NCBI GenBank assembly: GCA_902626505.1
Contig: CACOFQ010000005.1
Span: 67,401-102,980 of the forward strand
Direction of reading: 5' to 3'
DNA: 35,580 bases
From: an uncultured Marinoscillum sp.
GTDB taxonomy: Bacteria > Bacteroidota > Bacteroidia > Cytophagales > MED-G16
Below the pieces are notes generated by a model. The model saw only the letters and a list, made by a program, of their open reading frames with translations. It had not been told where the DNA came from and did no database searches. Position numbers and translations under genes: made by a program. Positions within the stretch are counted from its first letter, which is position 1. Each line of letters starts with the position of its first letter. Positions 8,456 to 17,025 of this stretch are shown piece after piece.

Positions 8456-9493
8456 TTAAAAGCCTTCTAAATTTCTACCTAAATGAGGCATAGCGGTTCT
8501 AAATCCTATAAAAGCTCTAGTAGAGTCTTTATATTCAAAAGTCCTCGTTGCCACTTCAATAAAGAAAGCAATATCTTTCCAAGATCCTCCTCTAATAACT
8601 TTTTTGTCATTAGTGTCATCTCTATATATAGGGTTTAAGTCCCATACTACTGGATTATAAGAATCAATGTATGCATCTTCACACCACTCTGCGACATTAC
8701 CTGACATATCATATAAACCAAAATCGTTCGGGAAGAAAACACCAACCGGAGATGTGTAAGCGTAGCCATCATCAACATAGTTTCCCCTTCCAGGTTTAAA
8801 ATTAGCTAATACACAACCTCTAGAATTTCTTGTGTATGGGTTACCCCAAGGATATTTAACATTATCCCTTCCCCCTCTTGCTGCATATTCCCATTCTGCC
8901 TCTGTTGGTAATCTGAAAGATGGGAAAGGTAAAAGTCCTTGTTCTCTTCTATAGCTATTTAAAAAACTTGTTCTCCATTTAGTAAACTCGCGAGCAGACT
9001 CCCAAGATACTCCAACCACTGGATAATCATCAAAAGCAGGATGTGACCAATAATAAGCTAATAAAGGGTCTCCATAATGATTAGTAAAATCACTTGACCA
9101 TACCGTAGTATCTGGTTTTAAAGATTCAATAGTTACGCCATCTGAAAGATCATAATCAGGGTTTTCTTCAATATACTGAATAAATTGTCTGTATTCATCG
9201 TTTGTAATTTCTGTATCATCCATATAAAATGCACTGATGGTTACCTGCCTGTTAAAATTACTTTGATCGGCTTGAATATTTTCATCAGCTTGACCCATAT
9301 AAAATCTCCCTGTTGGTATATATACCATACCATATTGAGCAGACATTTCAAAACCATCTCTATCTAAAGTACCAACCAATTGACCTCTAGGATTTTTTTT
9401 GCTAGAACCTCCACCAAGCAGACTACACCCCCCTATGGCAATTGCCAAAATACAATAGAATATTAATGAAATATTTTTATTAGTCTTCAACAT
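8456..9493 (-). CDS. gldK: GldK/PorK, outer-membrane lipoprotein of the type IX secretion ring
   Basis: GldK is a lipoprotein with a formylglycine-generating-enzyme-like (FGE-sulfatase) fold that forms a periplasmic ring with GldN beneath the outer membrane. The fold signatures are present: 'GMVYIPTGRFYMG' near the start, 'YPVVGVSWESAREFTKWR', 'FRLPTEAEWEYAARGG', 'GLYDMSGNVAEWCEDAY' and 'IRGGSWKD'. The signal peptide ends in a lipobox (IAIGGC), with Ser/Gly/Lys rather than acidic residues after the Cys, consistent with periplasm-facing attachment. I chose the ATG at 9493 (345 residues) over an in-frame TTG four codons upstream. A 142-base gap separates it from porP upstream and holds a candidate promoter, so gldKLMN may be transcribed separately. 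Confidence 0.95.
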   Translation of the reverse strand: MLKTNKNISLIFYCILAIAIGGCSLLGGGSSKKNPRGQLVGTLDRDGFEMSAQYGMVYIPTGRFYMGQADENIQADQSNFNRQVTISAFYMDDTEITNDEYRQFIQYIEENPDYDLSDGVTIESLKPDTTVWSSDFTNHYGDPLLAYYWSHPAFDDYPVVGVSWESAREFTKWRTSFLNSYRREQGLLPFPSFRLPTEAEWEYAARGGRDNVKYPWGNPYTRNSRGCVLANFKPGRGNYVDDGYAYTSPVGVFFPNDFGLYDMSGNVAEWCEDAYIDSYNPVVWDLNPIYRDDTNDKKVIRGGSWKDIAFFIEVATRTFEYKDSTRAFIGFRTAMPHLGRNLEGF

Positions 9494-9574
9494 AATTAAA
9501 CGCAAAGTTAAAACTTAACTTTAAAAAATCTAAATTATTGTTTTGAACGATAAATATTTAGCTAGAAAGTTACA

Positions 9575-9582
9575 CAAATATA
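9575..9582 (-). promoter_or_regulatory. Candidate Bacteroidota promoter -7 element for gldKLMN
   Basis: Read on the minus strand this is TATATTTG, an exact match to the Bacteroidota -7 consensus TAnnTTTG, in the 142-base gap before gldK. I see no convincing TTTG -33 element at the usual distance, so support is limited to the -7 match and the position. The inferred leader would be roughly 70-75 bases. Confidence 0.35.
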
Positions 9583-9635
9583 ATCAAACTAACTATTAAA
9601 GCTATGTTTCAATATTAATATGAAATCATATTATT

Positions 9636-10586
9636 TTAGTAAAAAAATCTCGGTGTTCTAATAGGTTTTTTTAATTGTGGTGTTGGTAAATCATATTTTA
9701 CAATTAATTCATGAGAAATTGGAGCCTTAGCATTAACATTATGAACCACGTAGTCAAAAGCATATCCAATAAACAACTTATTTTTTTTCAGGAAATGATA
9801 ACCTAAAAAGCCAACAATTGCTTCATCATACCTATAGGAAGCACCTATGCTCATATTTTCTTTGTATGTAGCTAAAGCACTTAAATCAAAAGTAAAAGAC
9901 TTTAAGTCAGATCTAAATAGTAAATAGGGTTCAACGTTAAGATCTCTATCAATTTCAATTAAATATTTACCAAAAAAAGAAAAATTTACATTGTCGGTGT
10001 TCTGTAGATCACTTACTCCAAAATTAAACGAGGGTTGAGCTAAGTTTTTTGCAGAAAGACTTAATAAAATTTTATCATTATAATATGAAATCCCAACTCC
10101 TAAATCCGGCTTAGATTGAGTTTCTCTTCCACCAACATTAAATGGGTCTGAGGGATTCACAAATATTAATGAACTAAAATTTAATGTAGTACTTTTAAAT
10201 GAAGGCGAAACCCCTAAGCTTAAGTAGGATTCATTAATTTTTTTTGCAATACTAAGGTATGGTGATAAATTAAATACTTCTTTTGGACCAAGATTATCAG
10301 TTATTATATTCATACCAAATGAAACTGATTTATCTCTATTTTTTAGGTTTAAAGATAAAATTCCTGTACTAGGTGATTCAGAAGATAGAGATAAATTAGT
10401 AGGACTATAATTAGCCCACTGATTCCTATAAACTAAAACCACATTATTATTATCATAAGTTGAAGACAAGCTAGAATTTATAATAGATGGATTAACCAAA
10501 TAAGTACTAAAATAAGGATCTTGTTGGGCTATTAAGCTATAATTGAATATTAAAAGTGAAAAAAATAAAAAAATATACTTCCTCAT
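9636..10586 (-). CDS. porP: PorP/SprF family type IX secretion outer-membrane protein
   Basis: A predicted outer-membrane beta-barrel of the PorP/SprF family, involved in type IX secretion and surface presentation of adhesins in gliding bacteria. The 316-residue protein has a signal peptide ending IAQ (about residue 20), then the hallmark mature N-terminus 'QQDPYFSTYLVNPSIINSS' and 'VLVYRNQWANY', then alternating hydrophobic strands and 'GVGISYYNDKILLSLSAKNL'. It starts three bases after the hemD stop and precedes gldK in the same direction. That reproduces the porP-porK-porL-porM-porN order known from Porphyromonas, whereas sprF in model gliding flavobacteria sits next to sprB/sprC/sprD. PorP and SprF are paralogues and sequence alone does not settle which one this is. 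Confidence 0.88.
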   Translation of the reverse strand: MRKYIFLFFSLLIFNYSLIAQQDPYFSTYLVNPSIINSSLSSTYDNNNVVLVYRNQWANYSPTNLSLSSESPSTGILSLNLKNRDKSVSFGMNIITDNLGPKEVFNLSPYLSIAKKINESYLSLGVSPSFKSTTLNFSSLIFVNPSDPFNVGGRETQSKPDLGVGISYYNDKILLSLSAKNLAQPSFNFGVSDLQNTDNVNFSFFGKYLIEIDRDLNVEPYLLFRSDLKSFTFDLSALATYKENMSIGASYRYDEAIVGFLGYHFLKKNKLFIGYAFDYVVHNVNAKAPISHELIVKYDLPTPQLKKPIRTPRFFY

Positions 10587-10589
10587 TTA

Positions 10590-11381
10590 TTAAATATTAT
10601 TTGCTTGCTTAATATATAACTCGATAGCTCTTGTCATTGAAGGAACGTCTTTTAGAGGTGCTTTAATATCTAATTTTAAACTATTTTCTTTTATTGCTTT
10701 AGCGGTATTTTTTCCAAATCCAGCAATTCTTGTATTGTTTTGTTCAAAATCTGGAAAATTTTTCACTAGTGAATCAATACCGTATGGTGTATAAAAAACT
10801 AAAATATCATAAAAAACTTTTTTTAATTTTTTTAGGTCACTAGGAACAGTATTATAAATAATCGCTTCAGAAAATGTACAATTTTTTTCTTTAAGAAAAT
10901 CAGAAATTGTATCTCTAGTGATATTAGAACATGGAAACAAATACTTTTCATCAGGAAACTTTACCATTGTATCTTTCATTACATCAAGAAGCTCAGCGAT
11001 TGTTCTTTCTCCAGTAAATATTTTTCTTTTTCTAATCACAATATATTTCTGTAAGTAATTTGCTGTCTGTTCAGAAATACAAAAATATTTCATGTCAGTT
11101 GGAACAGTAACATTCATTCCATCTGCTATTCTAAAAAAATGATCTACTGCATTTCTACTTGTAAAAATTATAGCAGTATGGTTTAATATATTTATTTTTT
11201 GTTTTCTAAAGTCTTTAATAGAAACAGGATCAATCTTAATAAATGGTTTAAAATCAATCTTTAAATCATATTTTTTAGCCAACCTATGAAATGGAGAATT
11301 CTCATCCTTTGGTTCGGGCTGAGAAACTAATATTGATTTTACAGGGTTTAATCTCTTTTTATCGTACTTAATTTCACTCAT
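10590..11381 (-). CDS. hemD: Uroporphyrinogen-III synthase
   Basis: This enzyme closes and inverts the linear tetrapyrrole hydroxymethylbilane to give uroporphyrinogen III, a cytoplasmic step of haem synthesis. The 263-residue length is typical. The HemD fold is suggested by 'HTAIIFTSRNAVDHFFRI', the central 'FCISEQTANYLQKY', 'KYLFPCSNITRDTISDFL', 'ILVFYTPYGIDSLV' and 'RIAGFGKNTAKAIKE'. HemD enzymes conserve little sequence, so these Bacteroidota-type segments are the main evidence. It is immediately upstream of porP (three-base gap) and 38 bases downstream of the DUF4271-type gene. Bacteroidota often place a DUF4271 gene next to hemD, which supports the call. Confidence 0.88.
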   Translation of the reverse strand: MSEIKYDKKRLNPVKSILVSQPEPKDENSPFHRLAKKYDLKIDFKPFIKIDPVSIKDFRKQKINILNHTAIIFTSRNAVDHFFRIADGMNVTVPTDMKYFCISEQTANYLQKYIVIRKRKIFTGERTIAELLDVMKDTMVKFPDEKYLFPCSNITRDTISDFLKEKNCTFSEAIIYNTVPSDLKKLKKVFYDILVFYTPYGIDSLVKNFPDFEQNNTRIAGFGKNTAKAIKENSLKLDIKAPLKDVPSMTRAIELYIKQANNI

Positions 11382-11400
11382 TTTAGATCTTTTTTGTATA

Positions 11401-11408
11401 CAAAGTTA
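11401..11408 (-). promoter_or_regulatory. Candidate Bacteroidota promoter -7 element for hemD-porP
   Basis: On the minus strand this reads TAACTTTG, matching TAnnTTTG, in the 38-base gap before hemD. The implied leader is only about a dozen bases. A TTTG -33 element is not obvious, so this is tentative. Confidence 0.3.
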
Positions 11409-11419
11409 AATAATTGAAT

Positions 11420-12142
11420 TTAAAATAAGCTAATTAAATATTTAAAGAAATCAATAAGTAATAAATTATCATATAGTAAAATTGATGGGATAAAATCGGA
11501 AATAATAATTAAGTAAAAAATTTTAGAAATATAGTCTGATGAAATTCTTTTAAAGTATGAATATAAAATAATAGGCCTTACAAAAATTATTATAAGCTTT
11601 ACAATATTCAAGTACCCAAATGCAAAATCAAATGATGAAAACTCATAAATTATATATGAAGATAAAATATTTAATAGACTAAAAATTATCGTAAGCCTTA
11701 AAAAGTTAAAAATGAATATTTTTTTAATTTTTACAGTTAATTGAATAAAACGAAGAGTAAAAAGTATTATAATTAATCTCAAAATTATTAGTAAAAGAAA
11801 AGGCAAAGAAAATAAGATCCATTTTTGAAATAAATTCAGGTTTAAAGAGGCATCAATTACTATATAATTTGCATCTTCAAAAACAAATACAGAAAAAAAA
11901 GAAATTATAATTGAATATAAAATTATTGGAATTGTATTCCCAAAAGAAATCAGCTGACTTCTAAAAAAGAAGTCTTCTTGGTTACCTAAATGTATTATGT
12001 TTTTTAAATGAAAATATTTTCTAAAGAAAAGGGGGTAATTGATTTTATAGAAGGTAATAATTAGAGTTATAATAAAAAAGGATAATAAAATGGAGTTATA
12101 ATCATAAAATGATTTTTTTTGTATTTGCATTAATAAATACAT
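11420..12142 (-). CDS. DUF4271-type integral membrane protein
   Basis: A hydrophobic protein of about 241 residues from the ATG at 12142 (or 237 from 12130) with six or so predicted membrane helices, including 'YNSILLSFFIITLIITFYKI' and 'ILFSLPFLLLIILRLIIILFTLRFI'. A conserved-looking short loop reads FRSQLISFGNTIPIILYS, and the C-terminus is 'LIIISDFIPSILLYDNLLLIDFFKYL'. Length, topology and position next to hemD match the DUF4271 family of Bacteroidota, whose function is unknown. The frame is open further upstream to 12274, but those codons lie inside hemW on the opposite strand, so I chose a start outside it. The gene is divergent from hemW with only 3-15 bases between the start codons. 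Confidence 0.75.
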   Translation of the reverse strand: MYLLMQIQKKSFYDYNSILLSFFIITLIITFYKINYPLFFRKYFHLKNIIHLGNQEDFFFRSQLISFGNTIPIILYSIIISFFSVFVFEDANYIVIDASLNLNLFQKWILFSLPFLLLIILRLIIILFTLRFIQLTVKIKKIFIFNFLRLTIIFSLLNILSSYIIYEFSSFDFAFGYLNIVKLIIIFVRPIILYSYFKRISSDYISKIFYLIIISDFIPSILLYDNLLLIDFFKYLISLF

Positions 12143-12145
12143 AAA

Positions 12146-13264
12146 ATGGCTGGAGTCTATATTCATATTCCCTTCTGTAAGAAAGCGTGTCATTATTGCA
12201 ATTTTCATTTCAGCACTATTAAAGATCATGATGAAATAATTAATACAATTATCCAAGAAATTGAAATCAATCAAAAAAAAATCTCAATAAAAAAAATCTC
12301 AACAATTTATTTTGGAGGGGGTACACCATCATTAGTTGATACAAATTCTATTAAGCTTATTTTAAAATCAATTCAAAATAAATATGATACGTCAGAAAAA
12401 TGTGAGATTACTCTAGAATCCAACCCAGACGATATCTCTGAAAAAAAACTAAATAGTTGGAAAGAGATAGGTATAAATAGATTAAGCGTTGGAATACAGT
12501 CTTTTAATAACTCTATCCTCAAAAAACTAAATAGAATTCATGATAATAATCAAGCAAAAAAATCTATTAAATTGATTAAAAAACATTTTGATAATTATTC
12601 AATTGATTTAATGTTTGGCACGCCTTTGTCAACTATTAAAAGTATAAATGAAGATTTAAATATTATCAAATCATTTGATCCGCCGCACATCTCTATTTAT
12701 AATATGACAATAGAAAAAAAGACTATGTTTGAAAAACAGCTAAAAAACAATCAATTATTATTACCAAATGAAAATGAAATCTTAGAGCAATATGACTTGA
12801 TTCTCAAAAAGTTAAAAAGCCTTGATTATGAAAATTATGAAATTTCAAATTTTTCAAAGAAAGGCTTACACTCAAGACATAATTCTAATTATTGGAATGA
12901 TAAAGAATATATTGGCTTTGGGCCAAGCGCACATTCATATGATAAAAAATATAGATATTGGAATATTAATAAAAACAAAAAATATATTGATTTAATTAAT
13001 AAAAATATGATGTGTTTTGAGAAAGAAAAGCTAACATTAAAGCAAAAAATTAATGAATATATAATAACAAGAATTCGCACAAATAAAGGAATAAATAATA
13101 TGGAAATAAACAAAAAATACAATGTTGACTTCTTCGAAAAAAAAGAACCAGAAATTGATATGCTATTAAAAAGAAATTTAGTCTCAAGAAAAAAACAAAC
13201 TCTTAACTTAACTGATAATGGAAAAAAAATTTCAGATCATATAACTGAAAAAATTATGTTTTAG
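12146..13264 (+). CDS. hemW: Radical SAM haem chaperone HemW (HemN-like)
   Basis: A radical SAM protein of the HemN family. The N-terminal cluster motif is Cys11-x3-Cys15-x2-Cys18 followed by Asn-Phe, the HemW pattern (true HemN has a Cys at that position), so a haem-binding/haem-delivery role is more likely than coproporphyrinogen oxidation. Other family motifs: FGGGTPS (about residues 56-62), 'LESNPDDI', 'GINRLSVGIQSF', 'SIDLMFGTP', 'YEISNFSKKGLHSRHNSNYW' and 'YIGFGPSAHSY'. The 372-residue length is typical, with a C-terminal winged-helix-like region. It is divergent from the DUF4271-type gene; its last 11 bases overlap the end of uvrA on the other strand. Confidence 0.9.
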   Translation: MAGVYIHIPFCKKACHYCNFHFSTIKDHDEIINTIIQEIEINQKKISIKKISTIYFGGGTPSLVDTNSIKLILKSIQNKYDTSEKCEITLESNPDDISEKKLNSWKEIGINRLSVGIQSFNNSILKKLNRIHDNNQAKKSIKLIKKHFDNYSIDLMFGTPLSTIKSINEDLNIIKSFDPPHISIYNMTIEKKTMFEKQLKNNQLLLPNENEILEQYDLILKKLKSLDYENYEISNFSKKGLHSRHNSNYWNDKEYIGFGPSAHSYDKKYRYWNINKNKKYIDLINKNMMCFEKEKLTLKQKINEYIITRIRTNKGINNMEINKKYNVDFFEKKEPEIDMLLKRNLVSRKKQTLNLTDNGKKISDHITEKIMF

Positions 13265-16067
13265 ATAGCTCCTTCTCTAAGTAACGACCAGTATAACTTT
13301 TCTTATTTTTAATAATTTTTTCAGGAGATCCTTCTGCCAATATTTCTCCTCCTTTGTCGCCACCTTCTGGTCCAAGATCAATAATATGATCAGCACATTT
13401 TATAATATCCATATTATGTTCAATTATTAAGACTGTATTACCTCTATCAACAAGGCTATTTATAACTACCATTAAATTTTGAATATCATAAAAATGTAAA
13501 CCTGTAGTAGGCTCATCAAGTATAAAAAGAGTGTTTCCTGTATCTTTTTTATATAGTTCAGAAGCAAGTTTTACCCTCTGAGCCTCTCCCCCAGATAATA
13601 TTGTTGATGGTTGTCCCAGTCTTATATAACCCAAACCAACTTCATTTAAAGCTCTAAGTTTATTAGAAATTTTTGGTTGTTTACTAAAAAAATTAACTGC
13701 ATCTGAAACTGTCATATCTAATACATCAGAAATAGATTTACCTTTATATCTAACTTCTAAAGTATCTCTATTGTACCTTTTTCCATAACAAGATTCACAA
13801 TTAACAAAAACGTTTGGTAAAAAGTCCATTTCGACTAATCTAACTCCTGCGCCCTTACATGTTTCGCATCGACCTCCTTTCACGTTGAACGAAAAAGCTC
13901 CCTGTTTTAATCCTCTAATTTTTGATTCAGTCAATGAAGAAAAAAGGTTTCTTATGTCTGTAAAAACACCAGTATATGTTGCGGGATTAGATCTAGGCGT
14001 TCTTCCAATTGGTGATTGATCAACTTCTATTAATTTATTAATATTTTTTATTCCATTAAATGTAGAATAAGGTAAAGATTCCTTTTTAGATTTATACAAT
14101 TCTCTTTTTATAATAGAGGATAGTGTTCCATGAATTAATGATGATTTACCGCTTCCAGATACTCCAGTAACACAAACCATACATCCAAGAGGCAAAATTA
14201 GGTTTACATCTCTTAAATTATTTCCTTTAGCTCCATTTAAATGTAAAAAATCCCCATTGCCTTTTCTTCTTTTTTCAGGAATTATGATGTCTAATTTTCG
14301 AGATAAATAATTAGATGTTAAGGATTCTTGTTCTAAAAATTTAAGTGGATCACCCTGAGCAACAACATATCCCCCTTCAATTCCTGGCCCAGGTCCAATA
14401 TCTATTATATTATCAGCACTTTCCATCATATCCCGATCATGTTCGACAACAATAACCGTATTTCCAAGATCCCTTAATTCCTTTAGTGAATCAATTAATT
14501 TATTGTTGTCTCTTTGATGTAAACCTATACTTGGTTCGTCTAAAATATATAAAACCCCTACAAGTTTGGTTCCAATTTGAGTAGCAAGTCTAATCCTTTG
14601 TGCTTCACCACCAGACAATGTTCTTAATGGTCTTTCTAAACTTAAGTATTCTAATCCAAGATTATACATTAACTCAACTCTTTGTTTTATTTCTTTAATT
14701 ATTGGGTCAGCAATAATTTTTTGATTATCATCTAAATTTTCTTTAACTGAAAAAATCCACTCACGTAATTTTTTTATGTCCATCGAGTTTAGATCAGTAA
14801 TTGAAGTCCCATTAATTTTAAAATAAAGAGATTCTTTTTTTAATCTTTGTCCAGAACATTTTTCGCATGGGGATTTAGTAATGAAGTCATCCATAAAATC
14901 TTTTGCTTTACCAGATCGAAATCTTAAAGTCTTTTTAATAAATCCGGATACACCATTATATGACGTATGCCATAATGTACCAGGATATTTTGTAGATTCA
15001 ACTGCAACTTCAATATTTTTACCAAATAAAATAATATCTAAAACATCTTCAGGTATTTTTTTTATTGGGGTTGAAATATCTAAATTATATTTTTTTAGTA
15101 TTGCATCAATTTTTTTAAATACCCACATATCTCTGTACTGACCTAATGGAGCAATACCACCTCTACTAATACTTAGATTATCATCCTCAATAATTTTTTC
15201 TTTTAAAATCTTATCTTCTATACCTAACCCCTTACATGAAGAACACCATCCATAGGGAGAATTAAAAGAGAAACTATTAGGCGAAGGTTCTTCATAAGAA
15301 ATGCCAGAAATAGGATCAACTAAACTTTTGGAATAGAATCTGGAATTATTAAGCTCATCGATAATATAAAGAGTTTTATCACCACTTTTAATTGCTATAT
15401 CAACTGAGTTTGATAATCTATTGATATTATCTTCATTGATCAATAACTTATCAACAACTATTTCAATATCATGAATTACATATCTATCAAGTTGCATATT
15501 TTTTTTAATTTCTAATATTTTACCATCAACTCTAACATTAGAAAATCCCTTTTTCCTAATCTGAACAAACAATTCTTTATAATGGCCTTTTCTTCCTTTA
15601 ACAACTGGAGCAGCTATGATAACTTTTTTATCCTTAAAATCTTTTTTAATATTATCAATAATTTGATCTTGTGATTGTTTTATCATTTTATGGCCTGAAA
15701 CATAAGAGAAGGCGACTGATGCTCTTGCATATAAAAGTCTCAAAAAATCATATATCTCCGTTAAAGTTCCTACAGTTGATCTTGGGTTTTTTGATGTTGT
15801 CTTTTGTTCAATAGAAATTACGGGAGACAAACCATTAATTTTATCTACATCCGGCCTTTCAATATTTCCTATAAATGATCTTGCGTATGCGGAGAAACTT
15901 TCCATGTATCTTCTTTGACCTTCAGAATAAATTGTATTAAAAGCCAATGAGCTTTTACCACTTCCTGAAACTCCTGTTATAACAACCAGATTGTTTTTAT
16001 TGAACACAAGGTCAATATTCTTTAAATTGTTTTCTCTAGCACCTAAAATTTCTATTTTCTTAGTCAT
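13254..16067 (-). CDS. uvrA: UvrA, ATPase subunit of the excinuclease
   Basis: The DNA-damage sensor of nucleotide excision repair: a dimeric ABC ATPase that loads UvrB onto lesions. From the ATG at 16067 it is 937 residues (E. coli has 940). An upstream in-frame GTG at 16091 would add eight residues inside the preceding gene and is less likely. Both ATPase modules are complete: Walker A GVSGSGKS at 32-39 and 635-642, signatures LSGGEAQRIRLA and LSGGEAQRVKLA, and Walker B-type LYILDEPSIGLH and LFILDEPTTGLH. Zinc-binding cysteine pairs are intact (WCSSCKG and CEKCSGQ in the first half; CETCKGAG and NCESCYGKRYN around 733-762). It follows the epimerase gene by one base and overlaps hemW convergently by 11. 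Confidence 0.97.
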   Translation of the reverse strand: MTKKIEILGARENNLKNIDLVFNKNNLVVITGVSGSGKSSLAFNTIYSEGQRRYMESFSAYARSFIGNIERPDVDKINGLSPVISIEQKTTSKNPRSTVGTLTEIYDFLRLLYARASVAFSYVSGHKMIKQSQDQIIDNIKKDFKDKKVIIAAPVVKGRKGHYKELFVQIRKKGFSNVRVDGKILEIKKNMQLDRYVIHDIEIVVDKLLINEDNINRLSNSVDIAIKSGDKTLYIIDELNNSRFYSKSLVDPISGISYEEPSPNSFSFNSPYGWCSSCKGLGIEDKILKEKIIEDDNLSISRGGIAPLGQYRDMWVFKKIDAILKKYNLDISTPIKKIPEDVLDIILFGKNIEVAVESTKYPGTLWHTSYNGVSGFIKKTLRFRSGKAKDFMDDFITKSPCEKCSGQRLKKESLYFKINGTSITDLNSMDIKKLREWIFSVKENLDDNQKIIADPIIKEIKQRVELMYNLGLEYLSLERPLRTLSGGEAQRIRLATQIGTKLVGVLYILDEPSIGLHQRDNNKLIDSLKELRDLGNTVIVVEHDRDMMESADNIIDIGPGPGIEGGYVVAQGDPLKFLEQESLTSNYLSRKLDIIIPEKRRKGNGDFLHLNGAKGNNLRDVNLILPLGCMVCVTGVSGSGKSSLIHGTLSSIIKRELYKSKKESLPYSTFNGIKNINKLIEVDQSPIGRTPRSNPATYTGVFTDIRNLFSSLTESKIRGLKQGAFSFNVKGGRCETCKGAGVRLVEMDFLPNVFVNCESCYGKRYNRDTLEVRYKGKSISDVLDMTVSDAVNFFSKQPKISNKLRALNEVGLGYIRLGQPSTILSGGEAQRVKLASELYKKDTGNTLFILDEPTTGLHFYDIQNLMVVINSLVDRGNTVLIIEHNMDIIKCADHIIDLGPEGGDKGGEILAEGSPEKIIKNKKSYTGRYLEKELSKT

Positions 16068-16068
16068 T

Positions 16069-16986
16069 TTAATTTTTCTTATATATTTCACTAAGAGCAG
16101 AATCCAGTTTAGAAAATTTGAATATAAATTTTACCTTAGATAAATTTTTGGAAGTTACATTAAGTCCATTAAGAACAAGATTAGATTGTTCTCCAAAAAT
16201 AAGTTTAATTATCAAAGAAGGGGCTTTAATAATATTTGGATATGAAAATCTCCCAAGAGCTTTTGATAAAGATTTGGTAAACTCTTTATTATTTATTCTT
16301 TCAGGTGCTACGGCGTTATAAATTCCGTCAAAATTATCATCTTCAATTGCTTTTACAATTAAATCAATCATATCTTTCTCATGAATCCAGCTAATAATTT
16401 GGTTGCCAGACCCAATAGGAACACCAAGAAAAAGTTTAAATATTGGATATAGCTTTTTTAGAACACCTCCGTCTTTTGATAATACTAGGCCAATTCTAAA
16501 AATTGTGGTTCTAATACCTATACTTTTAAATTTTAATATTTCTTTTTCCCACTTGACAACGACATCACTTAAAAAGCCGTCACCAGGATTACTTGATTCA
16601 TTTTGGGGTTCTAATGTATTGTTTTTGTAGTATCCAGTTGCAGAAGCAGATATTATTGATTTTGGAAGAATATTCATCTTCTTTATCTTTTCAAATAATA
16701 GTTTTGTAGAGTTAACCCTACTTTCTAAAATTTTTCTTTTGTAATTATATGTCCATCTTGAACCATCTATAGATTCCCCTGCAAGATTAATAATTGTATC
16801 AATATTTTTAATTTTAGAGAGATCAAGTTTTGATTTTTTAGGATTCCATTTAATGTAATGCACTCCTTTACTATCCGAATAAGTTCTTCTAGAAAGAATA
16901 TAAATTTTATATTTTCCTTTATCTAAATTTTTGATAAGCTTAGACCCAATTAATCCAGTTCCTCCAGTAATTAAAATAGATTTCAT
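16069..16986 (-). CDS. TIGR01777-family NAD(P)-dependent epimerase/dehydratase
   Basis: A 305-residue short-chain dehydrogenase-like protein of the YfcH/TIGR01777 type. The nucleotide-binding motif is ITGGTGLIGS at residues 6-15. Family segments follow: 'YIKWNPKKSKLD', 'DTIINLAGESIDGSRW', 'ISASATGYYK' (family 'SASAVGYYG'), 'FLSDVVVKWEKE', 'RTTIFRIGLVLSKDGGVLKKLYPIFKLFLGVPIGSG', 'ISWIHEKDMIDLI' and 'YNAVAPERINNKEF'. The substrate of this family is not established; a role in envelope or division has been suggested for some homologues. It ends one base before uvrA, with which it is probably co-transcribed, and starts 39 bases from the divergent secreted-protein gene. Confidence 0.88.
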   Translation of the reverse strand: MKSILITGGTGLIGSKLIKNLDKGKYKIYILSRRTYSDSKGVHYIKWNPKKSKLDLSKIKNIDTIINLAGESIDGSRWTYNYKRKILESRVNSTKLLFEKIKKMNILPKSIISASATGYYKNNTLEPQNESSNPGDGFLSDVVVKWEKEILKFKSIGIRTTIFRIGLVLSKDGGVLKKLYPIFKLFLGVPIGSGNQIISWIHEKDMIDLIVKAIEDDNFDGIYNAVAPERINNKEFTKSLSKALGRFSYPNIIKAPSLIIKLIFGEQSNLVLNGLNVTSKNLSKVKFIFKFSKLDSALSEIYKKN

Positions 16987-17025
16987 AATATTGCAACTAA
17001 ATGTAATACGTAGTTAATTAAATTA

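Noticed and set aside
12143-12274. Longer N-terminus for the DUF4271-type protein
   Set aside because: It would run 129 bases into hemW on the opposite strand and does not look like the family's start; ATGs at 12142 or 12130 are better.
14881-15141. 86-codon open frame opposite uvrA
   Set aside because: It is fully inside uvrA, with no start context or recognisable product.
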